Source: Streptomyces xinghaiensis S187 (GTDB taxonomy: Bacteria > Actinomycetota > Actinomycetes > Streptomycetales > Streptomycetaceae). Taken from it: a DNA stretch of 64,000 nt. The translations under genes and the position numbers were made by a program. Below are positions 50,493 through 59,836 of the stretch, one piece after another. Within the stretch, counting starts at the first letter, position 1, and every line of letters begins with the position of its first letter. The stretch lies in contig NZ_CP023202.1 of the NCBI RefSeq assembly GCF_000220705.2, forward strand, positions 1,860,001 through 1,924,000, in the 5' to 3' direction. The notes under the pieces were generated by a model. The model made no database searches. It saw nothing but the letters and a program-made list of their open reading frames with translations, and was not told where the DNA came from.

Positions 50493-53477
50493 GTGTCCAC
50501 CGCTCCGCCGTCCCGCCGCGATGCCCGGCTGCCGCGCAGACAGCGCGTGGACGACCTGCTCGCCCAGCTCACGCTCGACGAGCGGATCGCGATGCTCCAC
50601 CAGTTCGCGCCCGCCGTGGAGCGCCTGCGGATCGCCGCCTTCCGCACCGGCCAGGAAGCCCTGCACGGGGTCGCCTGGATGGGCCCGGCCACTGTCTTCC
50701 CGCAGGCCGTCGGGCTCGGCGCCAGCTGGAACCCGGACCTGCTGCGGCGGATCGGCGAGGCGGTGTCCACCGAGGCCCGGGGGATGCGCGCCCGGGACCC
50801 CCGCGTCGGGCTCAACGTCTGGGCACCCGTGGTCAACCTGCTCCGCGACCCCCGCTGGGGCCGCAACGAGGAGGGCTACTCCGAGGACCCCGCGCTGACC
50901 GCCGCGCTCGCCACCGCCTACACCCGCGGGCTCCGCGGCGGCCATCCCCGGTACTGGCGCACCGCCCCCGTCCTCAAGCACTGGCTGGCGCACAGCAACG
51001 AGACCGGCCGCGACACCACCTCGGCCTCCGTACCGCCCCGGGTGCTCCACGAGTACGACCTCCCGGCCTTCCGCGGGCCGGTCGAGGCGGGCGCGGTCGC
51101 CGGTGTCATGCCCGCGTACAGCCTGGTCAACGGACGGCCCAACCACCTCTCGCCGTATCTGGAGGAGGAGCTGCGCACCTGGACGGACCGGGAGCTGGTG
51201 GTCTGCTCCGACGCGGGAGCGCCCTCCAACATCGCCGGCTCGCAGGGCTACCACGCCACCCACGAGGAGGCGGCCGCCGCCGCGCTCCGGGCCGGCGTGG
51301 ACAGCTTCACCGACCACGACCAGGACCCCGCGCCGACCACCGCCCGGGTGCGCGGCGCCCTGGACCGCGGCCTGATCGGCGAACACCACATCGACACGGC
51401 CGTCCGGCGGCTGCTGGCGATGCGCCGTGAACTGGGCGAGTTCGACCCGGAGGACGACCCCTACGCCGGTCTCGGCCCGGAACACGTCGACACCCCGGCC
51501 CACCGCGAACTGGCGCGCGAAGCGGCGGAACAGGCGGTGGTGCTGCTGAAGAACGACGGACTGCTGCCGCTCTCCGCGCACGGGGACGGGCACGGGGGCG
51601 AGGACGCCGGCACGGAAGCGGACGCGGAGGGCGGCGCCGGCACGGTCGCCGTGATCGGCCCGATGGCCGACGCCTGCAAACGCGACTGGTACAGCGGTGA
51701 CCTGATCCGCCGGAGCACCCTCCGCGGCGCCCTGGCCGAGCGGCTCGGCGCGGACCGGGTCGTCCACGCGGACGGCTCCGACCGGGTGCGCCTGCGCTGC
51801 GCCTCGGGCGGCTGGCTGCACGTCCCCGCCGGCCCGGACGGGGCCGGTGCGCCGGAGGCCGCGCCCGGATCCGCCGGCTCCCTGAACCCCGCGCACACGG
51901 AGGGCCGTACGGACCTCCCGCCCGTCACCCGCGGCGAGCACCCCACCGAACTGGCGCTCACCGACTGGGGCGGCGGTGTGCTCACCCTGCGCGCCCCGGA
52001 CGGCCACTACCTGAGCGCCGCCGGGGACGGTTTCGTCCGGGCCTCCGCCGGGGAGCCGGGCGGCTGGGTGGTCCAGGAGACGTTCGCCCTCGAACCCCAC
52101 GGGGACGGCCATCTGCTCCGGCACCTCGGCTCCGGCCGCCCCTGCCGCCTCGCGCCGGAGGGGCTGCGCACCACGGACGAGGGCGAAGGACCGGAATCGG
52201 CCGAGGTGTTCACCGTCGAGGTGACCGAGCGGGGCGAGGACGCGGCGGCCCGCGCCGCCGCCGCGGCCCGCACCGTGATCGTGGCGGCCGGGAACGACCC
52301 GCACATCAACGGCCGGGAGACCGAGGACCGCGCCACCCTCGCGCTCCCCCCGGCGCAGGAACGGCTGTGGCGCGCCGCCCGCGCCGCCAACCCGCGCACC
52401 GTGCTGGCCCTCGTCAGCAGCTATCCGTACGCCGTCCCGGAGGCCGACGCCGAGCTGCCCGCCGTGCTGTGGACGGCGCACGGCGGACAGGCGGCCGGGA
52501 CCGCGCTCACGCGCGTGCTGTTCGGGGACGTCTCACCGGCCGGGCGGCTGCCGCAGACCTGGTACGCCGGCGACGACGGTCCGCCCGGGCTGTTCGACTA
52601 CGACATCATCGGCGCCCGCGCCACCTACCTCTACTTCGACGGCACGCCCCTCTACCCCTTCGGCCACGGCCTCTCCTACAGCCGCTTCTCCTACGACGGC
52701 CTGGCCGTGACCCGCGACGGCGACACCCTCACCGCCGCCCTCACCGTCACCAACACCGGGGACCGGGACGCCGACGAGGTCGTCCAGCTCTACGCACGCG
52801 CCGTCACTCCGCGCGTGCCCCGGCCCCACCGGCAGCTGGTGGCCCACGAACGCCGCCGGCTCGCCGCCGGGGAGACCGGGCGGTTCACCTTCACCGTGCC
52901 GGTGGCGGCGCTCGGCCACTGGGACGTGGCGCACGGCCGCTGGACCACCGACCCGGGCCGCTACGAGCTCCACGCCGGCGCCTCCTCCGCCGATATCCGG
53001 CTGACGGCGCCCGTCACCGTCGGCGGACCACCGCCCGCCCCGCGCCCGGTGCGGGAATCGGGGCTGGAGGCCGCCCACTACGACACCTCCGGGAACGCCG
53101 TGCTAGTGGACCGGACGAAGGCCCGCGGCGACGCGGTGGCCCCGGCGGACCCGGGCGCCGCGGCCCGGCTGCTCTTCCGCGCCTGCGACTTCGGCCCCTC
53201 CGCCCCGGACACCGCCGTCCTGCTGGCGGCCCGCGCGGAACCGGGCGAGGCGCGCATCGGACTCGCCCTGGCCGACGGCACCCCGCTCGGCGACGCCGTT
53301 GTCCCGTGCACCGACGGCCCCTATGCGTACCGGGCCGTGGAACTTACGCTGGGCGGCGCCCCGCGCGGTGTGCGGGACCTGTGGATCACGCTGCGCGGAG
53401 CGGTCCGCCTCGCGCGGCTCGACTTCGGACTCCGGGACGCATCGAGGGAGCCGTCCCGGGCGGCCGGAGGGCACTGA
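50493..53477 (+). CDS. Multidomain GH3 beta-glucosidase / beta-xylosidase
   Basis: This 994-residue enzyme starts at GTG, with GAGGAG seven bases upstream. The GH3 N-terminal barrel (about 15-330) has the nucleophile Asp240 in VVCSDAGAPSN. The GH3 C-terminal domain is split by an insert at about 440-590 with repeats such as LTLRAPDGHYLSAAGDG and VVQETFALEPHGDGHLLRHL, resembling a beta-trefoil (fascin/ricin type). A fibronectin-III-like domain follows (TAALTVTNTGDRDADEVVQL), then a C-terminal module resembling a family 6 carbohydrate-binding domain (AARLLFRACDFGPSAPDTAV). No signal peptide is seen, so it acts inside the cell. It is divergent from the importer operon, with two LacI-type operators between. 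Confidence 0.92.
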   Translation: MSTAPPSRRDARLPRRQRVDDLLAQLTLDERIAMLHQFAPAVERLRIAAFRTGQEALHGVAWMGPATVFPQAVGLGASWNPDLLRRIGEAVSTEARGMRARDPRVGLNVWAPVVNLLRDPRWGRNEEGYSEDPALTAALATAYTRGLRGGHPRYWRTAPVLKHWLAHSNETGRDTTSASVPPRVLHEYDLPAFRGPVEAGAVAGVMPAYSLVNGRPNHLSPYLEEELRTWTDRELVVCSDAGAPSNIAGSQGYHATHEEAAAAALRAGVDSFTDHDQDPAPTTARVRGALDRGLIGEHHIDTAVRRLLAMRRELGEFDPEDDPYAGLGPEHVDTPAHRELAREAAEQAVVLLKNDGLLPLSAHGDGHGGEDAGTEADAEGGAGTVAVIGPMADACKRDWYSGDLIRRSTLRGALAERLGADRVVHADGSDRVRLRCASGGWLHVPAGPDGAGAPEAAPGSAGSLNPAHTEGRTDLPPVTRGEHPTELALTDWGGGVLTLRAPDGHYLSAAGDGFVRASAGEPGGWVVQETFALEPHGDGHLLRHLGSGRPCRLAPEGLRTTDEGEGPESAEVFTVEVTERGEDAAARAAAAARTVIVAAGNDPHINGRETEDRATLALPPAQERLWRAARAANPRTVLALVSSYPYAVPEADAELPAVLWTAHGGQAAGTALTRVLFGDVSPAGRLPQTWYAGDDGPPGLFDYDIIGARATYLYFDGTPLYPFGHGLSYSRFSYDGLAVTRDGDTLTAALTVTNTGDRDADEVVQLYARAVTPRVPRPHRQLVAHERRRLAAGETGRFTFTVPVAALGHWDVAHGRWTTDPGRYELHAGASSADIRLTAPVTVGGPPPAPRPVRESGLEAAHYDTSGNAVLVDRTKARGDAVAPADPGAAARLLFRACDFGPSAPDTAVLLAARAEPGEARIGLALADGTPLGDAVVPCTDGPYAYRAVELTLGGAPRGVRDLWITLRGAVRLARLDFGLRDASREPSRAAGGH

Positions 53478-53488
53478 CCCGGTGCCTG

Positions 53489-53516
53489 CGGTGTCTCCCG
53501 GGCGGGTGAGACACCG
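53489..53516. terminator. First hairpin after GH3
   Basis: Arms CGGTGTCTC (53489-53497) and GAGACACCG (53508-53516) pair perfectly, 12 bases past the GH3 stop. It lies in the convergent space between GH3 and the aldehyde dehydrogenase gene. Confidence 0.6.
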
Positions 53517-53549
53517 GAAGCCGGGCCGGTCCCGAGGGCCGCACAAGAG

Positions 53550-53587
53550 CGGCCGGGGCGCGTCGTGTGGGCTGCGCGCCCCGGCCG
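53550..53587. terminator. Second hairpin between GH3 and aldehyde dehydrogenase
   Basis: Perfect 13-bp arms CGGCCGGGGCGCG (53550-53562) and CGCGCCCCGGCCG (53575-53587). Together with the preceding hairpin it separates the two convergent transcripts. Confidence 0.75.
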
Positions 53588-53652
53588 TTCGGCGCCCGCC
53601 GGCCGCGCGGTTTCCGGGCTTGCGGGCCTGCCGGCTTGCGGGCTTGGGGCTT

Positions 53653-55098
53653 CTAGAGATCCAGGCCGGTCAGCACCATCACGCGCTCGTAGGTGTAGTC
53701 GTCCATCGCGAAGCGCACGCCCTCCCGGCCCACGCCGGACTGCTTCGTTCCGCCGTAGGGCATCTGGTCGGCCCGGTAGGACGGCACATCGCCGATGATC
53801 ACGCCACCGACCTCCAGCTCCCGGTGCGCGCGGAAGGCGGTGCGCACGTCGTGCGTGAACACCCCCGCCTGGAGCCCGTACTGGGAGTCGTTGGCCGCCG
53901 CGAAGGCCGCCGCCTCGTCCTCGGCGCGGGTGACGGTCAGCACCGGCCCGAAGACCTCCTCGCAGGAGACCTGGACGTCGGACGGCACATCGGTGAGGAC
54001 GGTCGGCGCGTACGTGGCGCCGTCCCGCTCGCCGCCGGTGAGCAGCGTGGCGCCCGCGTCCACCGCCTCCCCGACCCAGGACTCGACGCGCTTGGCCGCG
54101 TCCTCGCTGACCAGCGGGCCGACATCGGTGGCCGGGTTCGACGGGTCGCCGGTCACCTGCTCCTTCACGGCCGCGACGATCCGGGGCACCAGCCGGTCGT
54201 ACACCGAGGCGTCGGCGATGACCCGCTGCACCGAGATGCAGGACTGGCCGCCCTGGTAGTTGGAGAAGGTCGCGATCCGGGTCGCGGCCCAGTCGAGGTC
54301 GGCGTCCGAGGACCAGTCGGCCAGGACGATGGCCGCGCCGTTCCCGCCGAGTTCCAGCGTGGTGTGCTTGCGGGGCGCGGAGTCGAGGATCGACCAGCCG
54401 ACCGGGCCGGAGCCGGTGAAGGAGATGACCGGCAGCCGCTCGTCGCGCACCAGGGCGGGCATCCGGTCGTTGGGCACGGGCAGGACGCTCCAGGAACCGG
54501 CGGGCAGGTCCGTCTCGGCCAGGAGTTCGCCCAGCAGCAGCCCGGAGAGCGGGGTGGCCGGGGCCGGCTTGAGGATGATCGGGGCGCCGACGGCGAGGGC
54601 CGGGGCGACCTTGTGCGCGCACAGGTTCAGCGGGAAGTTGAACGGGGCGATGCCCAGCACCGCGCCGCGCGGGAAGCGGCGGGTGAGCGCGAGCCGCCCG
54701 GCGCCGCCGGCGTCGGTGTCCAGGCGCTGCGCCTCGCCGCCGTTGAAGCGGCGGGCCTCCTCGGTGGCGAACCGGAAGACGGAGACGGCGCGGCCGACCT
54801 CGCCGCGCGCCCACTTGAGCGGCTTGCCGTTCTCGGCGGAGATCAGCCCGGCGATCTCCTCGGCCCGTTCGGCCAGCCGCCGCTGGACGTGCTCCAGGGC
54901 CGCGGCCCGGACGTGCGCCGGGGTGGCGGCGAACTCGGCCCGTACGGCGTGCGCCGCGGCCACGGCCTCCTCGACCTGGGCCTCGGTCGGGACGCTCGCC
55001 GTGCCGACGAGCCTGCCGTCCCAGGGGGAGGTGACATCGAGTGTGTCGTCGCCGGTCGCCTGTCGGCCGGCCAGCCAGAACGCGTGGGTGTGGGTCAC
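53653..55098 (-). CDS. NAD(P)-dependent aldehyde dehydrogenase
   Basis: This 481-residue enzyme has the class 3 aldehyde dehydrogenase fold: FNFPLNLCAHKVAPALAVG, the general base Glu249 in TLELGGNGA and the catalytic Cys287 in GGQSCISVQR, with EEVFGPVLTV near the end. It oxidises an aldehyde to the acid, possibly succinate semialdehyde or a polyamine-derived aminoaldehyde given the GabT-type aminotransferase at 59837. ATG 55096-55098 is the only sensible start. The PucR-type regulator gene lies upstream on the same strand. Confidence 0.93.
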   Translation of the reverse strand: MTHTHAFWLAGRQATGDDTLDVTSPWDGRLVGTASVPTEAQVEEAVAAAHAVRAEFAATPAHVRAAALEHVQRRLAERAEEIAGLISAENGKPLKWARGEVGRAVSVFRFATEEARRFNGGEAQRLDTDAGGAGRLALTRRFPRGAVLGIAPFNFPLNLCAHKVAPALAVGAPIILKPAPATPLSGLLLGELLAETDLPAGSWSVLPVPNDRMPALVRDERLPVISFTGSGPVGWSILDSAPRKHTTLELGGNGAAIVLADWSSDADLDWAATRIATFSNYQGGQSCISVQRVIADASVYDRLVPRIVAAVKEQVTGDPSNPATDVGPLVSEDAAKRVESWVGEAVDAGATLLTGGERDGATYAPTVLTDVPSDVQVSCEEVFGPVLTVTRAEDEAAAFAAANDSQYGLQAGVFTHDVRTAFRAHRELEVGGVIIGDVPSYRADQMPYGGTKQSGVGREGVRFAMDDYTYERVMVLTGLDL

Positions 55099-55140
55099 AG
55101 CGGATCCCGGCCCTTCCGAGGTGGTGGGGATGGTGCGGTG

Positions 55141-55210
55141 GGTGCTGGTGCGCGGTGCTCGTGCGCGGTGCCCGCGGTGTGCTGGTGCGGGGCATGCGGG
55201 GTGCTGCGCA
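55141..55210 (-). repeat. Short GGTGC-type direct repeats before the aldehyde dehydrogenase gene
   Basis: Two near-identical 13-bp units, GGTGCTGGTGCGC (55141-55153) and GGTGCTCGTGCGC (55154-55166), are followed by looser GGTGC/GTGCTGGTGCGG copies up to about 55210. The 241-base spacer holds no gene; the repeats lie within the likely leader or promoter of the dehydrogenase gene. Confidence 0.5.
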
Positions 55211-55339
55211 CCACGTTAGGGGCGGCGGCGCCGAATGGCGTTTGTCCGCGGTGGAGCGGTGTGCCGGTCCGGCTAGGACGCTTCGGCGTGCCGCCCGGCG
55301 GCGCTGCCCGCCCCGCCCACGGGCCCGGCCACTCGCCCC

Positions 55340-56986
55340 TCACTCCGCGCTGGTCGCCTTCAGCGCGAGCCAGAGCTCCATCCGGGCGTCCGGGTCGTCC
55401 AGGGAGCGGCCGAGGATCTCCTCCACCCGGCGCATGCGGTAGCGCAGGGTGTGCCGGTGCACGCCCAGGTCGGCGGCGGCCGCGTCCCACTGGCCGTGCC
55501 GGGAGAGCCAGGCGCGGAGCGAGGAGACCAGGTCGCCGCGGCCGGTGGCGTCGTGTTCCCGGAGCGGGCGGAGGATGCCGTCGGCGAACGCCCGGACGGC
55601 GTCGTCCGCGAGCAGCGGCAGCACCGACCCGGCCGCGACCTCCTCGTGCTCGACGAGCACCCGGCCCCGGCGGCGGGCCACCGACAGCGCCTGCTCCGCC
55701 TGCCGGTAGGCGGACACGGCGGCGATCGGCCCGGTCGGGGCGGAGAGGCCGACGGCGAACGCGGCCACCGGCGCCGTGCTCCGCCCGCCCCGGCGCCGGG
55801 GGGTGCGGCGCCCCGCGCTCTCGTACTCCTCGGCCAGCCGCTCGCAGGCGGCGACCGCGGCGCCGCCGTCCGCGGCGAGCACCACCAGCCGGTCCCCGTC
55901 GGGCACGACGAGGAGGTGCTCCCCGCCCCGGGCCGCGGCGGCCTCCAGGGTGTCGGCGAGCCGGCCGAGCGGGTCCGGGGCCGGGCCCCCGTCACCGGCG
56001 GCGGGCGCGGCGTCCGGGGTCTGCGGACCGGCGCGCTCCGCGACGAGCACCCGGAAGGGGGCGTCCAGCAGCGCGCCGTAGAGCGTGCCGGCGACCGTCC
56101 GGGCGTGGTCCGGCTCGCCCGCGAGCAGCATCCGCAGCAGGGCGGAACCGAGCCGCTGTTCGGCCGCGGCCAAGGTGCGCGAGCGTTCGGCGGTGAGGGT
56201 CAGCAGGGCGACGGCCGAATTGACGGCGTAGCGCTCGGCGGTGCCCAGCGGGGCGCCGGTGCCGACGGCCAGGACACCCTGGGCGCGCCGGCCGCTGCCC
56301 AGCGACTGCAGTTCGATCCGGTCGGCTCCGCCGTCGTCCTCGCCGGTACCGCCGGTGACGGCACTGGCCGGAGCGGGACGCTCGCGCAGCCGTTCGACGT
56401 CGGCCGTCAGCCGGGCGGCGCGCCGGGCGGCCCACTCGGGCGCCGCGGCGACCACCGCCCCGGACATGTCGTAGAGGGCGGCCCAGCCGCCGATGTGCGC
56501 GGCGAGCCGGGCCAGCAGCGCCTCCGGGCCCTCCGGGCCGAGCGCCGCGCGCGTCAGCTCGCGCTGGGCGGCGAAGCCGGCGGTGACGGCCTGGTACTGC
56601 TCGGCCGCGATGGCCGCCGAGACGGCCTTGCTGATCGCGATGAACGGGGTCCGGCGCGGCACCTCCAGCAGCGGCATCCCCTCCTCGGCCGCGGCCGACA
56701 CCAGCGCCTCGGGGATGTCCTCGTAGTTGACGCCGACGGCGAAGCCGAGCCCGACGACCCCGGCTCCGGCGAGTCGGCGGACATAGGCCCGCATCTCCTC
56801 CCCGTTCTCGGCGTCCAGCTTGAGCGCGGTGACGAGCAGCAGTTCGCCGCCGTCGAGATACGGCACCGGGTCGGCCAGTTCGCTGGCGTGGGCCCAGCGG
56901 ACGGGCGTCTCCAGCCGGTCCTCCCCCGCGCGGACGGCGAGCTTGAGCGCGGGGTGGGCCACGAGGGAGGCGAGCGTCGGGGGCAT
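55340..56986 (-). CDS. PucR-family regulator, probably of amine/GABA catabolism
   Basis: This 548-residue regulator has the PucR N-terminal domain (about 4-125, LAVRAGEDRLETPVRWAHA, GGELLLVTALKL), a middle CdaR-like region and a C-terminal HTH_30 domain (WDAAAADLGVHRHTLRYRMR). Actinomycete regulators of this layout sit beside aminotransferase/aldehyde-dehydrogenase genes, as here. The effector is unknown. It lies upstream of the aldehyde dehydrogenase on the same strand. Confidence 0.9.
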   Translation of the reverse strand: MPPTLASLVAHPALKLAVRAGEDRLETPVRWAHASELADPVPYLDGGELLLVTALKLDAENGEEMRAYVRRLAGAGVVGLGFAVGVNYEDIPEALVSAAAEEGMPLLEVPRRTPFIAISKAVSAAIAAEQYQAVTAGFAAQRELTRAALGPEGPEALLARLAAHIGGWAALYDMSGAVVAAAPEWAARRAARLTADVERLRERPAPASAVTGGTGEDDGGADRIELQSLGSGRRAQGVLAVGTGAPLGTAERYAVNSAVALLTLTAERSRTLAAAEQRLGSALLRMLLAGEPDHARTVAGTLYGALLDAPFRVLVAERAGPQTPDAAPAAGDGGPAPDPLGRLADTLEAAAARGGEHLLVVPDGDRLVVLAADGGAAVAACERLAEEYESAGRRTPRRRGGRSTAPVAAFAVGLSAPTGPIAAVSAYRQAEQALSVARRRGRVLVEHEEVAAGSVLPLLADDAVRAFADGILRPLREHDATGRGDLVSSLRAWLSRHGQWDAAAADLGVHRHTLRYRMRRVEEILGRSLDDPDARMELWLALKATSAE

Positions 56987-57091
56987 GGGTCCTTCACGGG
57001 AGGCGGGGTGACGCGGGACCGAATAGGCCGTCCCGTATGAACGGCATGGGTCGATTCTGCCTCATTGGAGGGGTGCCGTGCAGCCCGCCGG

Positions 57092-59425
57092 TCAGCTCCG
57101 CAGATCCACCAGGAGCGGCGGGGCGTGCTCGCCGCGTGCCGTGGTCAGCGAGATCACCGCGTGCTCCGGCGGCAGGGAGTGCGCCAGCTCGGAGGCCGAC
57201 CAGCGCTCCCGCTCCACCTGCCGGACGGTCACCGACTCGCTGGTGACGGCTCGTCCGGTGACCAGCCGCCGTATGAAGTGCACGACCCGGGTGAGCGGTT
57301 CGTCGGTGATGATCTGCCGGTTGGTGACGTCCCGCGCCTCCACCCACTCCTTGCCCCACACCTCGGCGAAGCGCGCGCCGTCCCAGGTGGTCACCCCGGC
57401 GAAGGCCATCCGGCAGCCGACGGTGCCCAGCAGGGTGCTGCGCAGCGCCTCCGGCACGTCGTCGAGGGTGCGCAGGGTGAGCAGGGCCCCGGCGTTGGCG
57501 GAGCGCAGCCGCTGGACGCCGCGGAGCGCCTCGGCGGTGATGGTGTCGGAGGCGTCGTGGAGGACCAGGCAGGCGAAGAGCGACCGGTCGGCGCGGCCCA
57601 CGGCGCACTCGGTGAACTGGGCGAGCACCAGCCGCGCCAGGATGCGGGAGGCTTCGGCGTGGCCGCGTTCGGGGAGGTCGATGCGGACCCGCAGCGGGTG
57701 GTCGAGGGCGCGCAGCGAGAAGGGGCGGCTCCCCTCGGCGGTGGCGAAGAAGTCCGCGAAGGCGGGCCGGTCGAGCAGCGCCAGCCGGTCGGCGAGCAGG
57801 GCGCAGGCGTCGTCGGCGCGCCCCGACTGCCGTTCGCGGGCGTCAAGTTCACGGGCCTGGGCGAGCTGACCGGTGTCCCGCAGGACGGTGCGGAGCGCGC
57901 CGAGGGCGGTCGCCGATCCGTCCAGCAGTTCGCGGAGTTCGGGCACGGAGGGGAAGCGGTCGTGGGCGGCCCGGAAGGGACCGAGCAGCTGGGCCAGCGC
58001 CGTGGGGGCCCGGCGGGCGCCGCCGCCGGGGTGGGCGGCGGCGAGGTCGCCGATGAGGGCCTCGGCGAGGATGCCGGCGGCCTCGTCCGGGTCGGTGGTG
58101 CCGCCGTAGAGATCCAGGTCGTGGGCCGAGTCGGGTCGCCCGATGCGGATGACGACGTCGAAGAAGCCGTCGGGGGCGAGCTGCGCGCCCGAGGCGCCGA
58201 CGGCCACGACGGCGGTCCGGCCGGTCAGCGCCTGGAGGCAGAGCGACTCCAGCACGGGCCGCACCAGCCGGCCGGTCTTCCCGGCACCGGGCGGGCCGAC
58301 GGCCAGCAGCGAGGTGGCGAGCAGCTCCGGCGCCAGCGCGAAGCCCGCCCCGCGGTGCCGGTAGGGGTTCCGCCGGTCGTCGGCGGCGGTGCCGAGGCGC
58401 ACCTGCCCGGCGGCCAGGTCGTGGCGCGCGGTGCGGACCGGCAGATCGCGGGCGCCGGACGGGTGGAGGCAGGCGGCGGCGCCGTGCCGCAGCACGGTGT
58501 CGGTGAAGGCGGGCAGCCGCTCCGGCCGGCCGCGCACACCGGTCCAGGCGCGGCGGATGCGGGCGTAGTCCACGTCGGTGAGCCGGCCGGCGCGGGCCTC
58601 GGCGGCCAGCCGGTCGGCGGCGTCCGGGGCGCCGCCGGAGCGGAGTTCGGGCCACTCGGCGGGGTCGGCCTCCGGCGGGGGCGGCGGGGCCTGCCGGTCG
58701 CCGTCGTCCCACAGCCGGCGCAGCAGCGGGGCGGCCCAGCGGCGGTACAGCTCCGGCCAGCGGCCGAGCCGCCCGAAGACCACGACGAGCCCGGCGGCGA
58801 ACAGGCCGTAGTAGAGGTACGCGGCCCAGACGTACGCCAGGTGGTTGCCGCCCGCCTCGCGCCAGGAGTCGGGGGTGAACAGGAGCAGCGGCCAGAGCCA
58901 GTAGTCGCCGAGATAGCCGTTCCAGCACAGCGACCAGATGAGCCAGCCGCAGAGGAACGAGATCAGGGCGCCGCTGAGCAGGGAACGGCCCGGGATCCGC
59001 TCGGGCTCCTCCGGCGGCCGGGGCCGGTGGCCGTGGCGCCAGATGCCGGGCGGGGCCTCCGGGCGGGGGGCGCGCACCCAGTCGAGGAACGGCGCGCCCG
59101 GACCGCCCGGTGCCGCTCCGGAGCCGCCCCCGGCACCATGACCGGCGTGGGGGATGTGGCCGGTGTGGCCGCCGTTCGGTCCGCCGCCCGGCGCGGCCGC
59201 CGGCATCCCCGCGGGCGCGGGCGGCACGGGCGTGCTCCCGGGATACGGGCCCGGGGCGGACGGGGCTCCGGCGCCGGACCCCTCCACCGGGCGCGGGGAC
59301 GGCACGGGCGCCGGGAAACCGGACGGCGGCTGCGGGGGCGGCGGTGCGGGCGGTCCGGCGGGAGGCGGTACCGCTCCCGGGCGCCCGGTGCCCCGACGGC
59401 CGTCGTGTGCGCCTTCGGTGTCCAT
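57092..59425 (-). CDS. Membrane-anchored conjugation-type ATPase (VirD4/TraD-like)
   Basis: This 777-residue protein has a Pro/Gly-rich cytoplasmic N-terminus (about 1-130), two or three membrane segments between 150 and 220 (ALISFLCGWLIWSLCWNGYL, AAYLYYGLFAAGLVVVF), then a P-loop ATPase domain with Walker A AVGPPGAGKTG (Lys383) and RSLFACLVLHDASDTIT as the probable Walker B region. The shape resembles coupling proteins of type IV secretion or conjugation, but no relaxase or transfer genes are nearby. The family is conserved in Streptomyces chromosomes; its role is unknown. It lies between the PucR-type regulator gene and gabT. Confidence 0.8.
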   Translation of the reverse strand: MDTEGAHDGRRGTGRPGAVPPPAGPPAPPPPQPPSGFPAPVPSPRPVEGSGAGAPSAPGPYPGSTPVPPAPAGMPAAAPGGGPNGGHTGHIPHAGHGAGGGSGAAPGGPGAPFLDWVRAPRPEAPPGIWRHGHRPRPPEEPERIPGRSLLSGALISFLCGWLIWSLCWNGYLGDYWLWPLLLFTPDSWREAGGNHLAYVWAAYLYYGLFAAGLVVVFGRLGRWPELYRRWAAPLLRRLWDDGDRQAPPPPPEADPAEWPELRSGGAPDAADRLAAEARAGRLTDVDYARIRRAWTGVRGRPERLPAFTDTVLRHGAAACLHPSGARDLPVRTARHDLAAGQVRLGTAADDRRNPYRHRGAGFALAPELLATSLLAVGPPGAGKTGRLVRPVLESLCLQALTGRTAVVAVGASGAQLAPDGFFDVVIRIGRPDSAHDLDLYGGTTDPDEAAGILAEALIGDLAAAHPGGGARRAPTALAQLLGPFRAAHDRFPSVPELRELLDGSATALGALRTVLRDTGQLAQARELDARERQSGRADDACALLADRLALLDRPAFADFFATAEGSRPFSLRALDHPLRVRIDLPERGHAEASRILARLVLAQFTECAVGRADRSLFACLVLHDASDTITAEALRGVQRLRSANAGALLTLRTLDDVPEALRSTLLGTVGCRMAFAGVTTWDGARFAEVWGKEWVEARDVTNRQIITDEPLTRVVHFIRRLVTGRAVTSESVTVRQVERERWSASELAHSLPPEHAVISLTTARGEHAPPLLVDLRS

Positions 59426-59836
59426 CTGCCGCCTCTCGCCCCCTGCCCCGCCAACCGGCCTGCTGTTCCTACCCGTTCAATCTAGTGCCCCACACCGCGC
59501 CCCGGCCCCGGGCACGCCCCCGCCTGCCCGCAGGCGGCGCCTCCCCCGTCCCGTGCCGCCTCCCCCGCCCCGCGGCGGCTCCGTCCCCCGACGGGTCCGG
59601 ACGCCGTCCCGCGGCGGCGTTCCCGCCGCGAAGGTGCCGCCGCGGACAACGGGACACGCGCAGCGCTACCGATCGGAGCATGCCCCGGACCGCCGCCCGC
59701 CCCTAGCCTGCGGAGTACGTGCCCGATCCGGGCATTCCGCCGGACTTGCCGCACCCCCGCGGAGGGCGTCCCCCGCCGGCCGCACGCAGGGGCGCGGCGC
59801 CCCGCACCGCGCCGCCACGGACCAGAGGAGATCACC
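59426..59836. promoter_or_regulatory. Divergent region between the ATPase gene and gabT
   Basis: This 411-base divergent spacer holds no gene. On the minus strand CACTAGATTG, about 65 bases before the ATPase start, contains a possible -10 (TAGATT). On the plus strand CCTAGCCTGC, about 130 bases before gabT, is another weak candidate. AGAGGAG (59824-59830) is the gabT ribosome-binding site. Confidence 0.3.
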
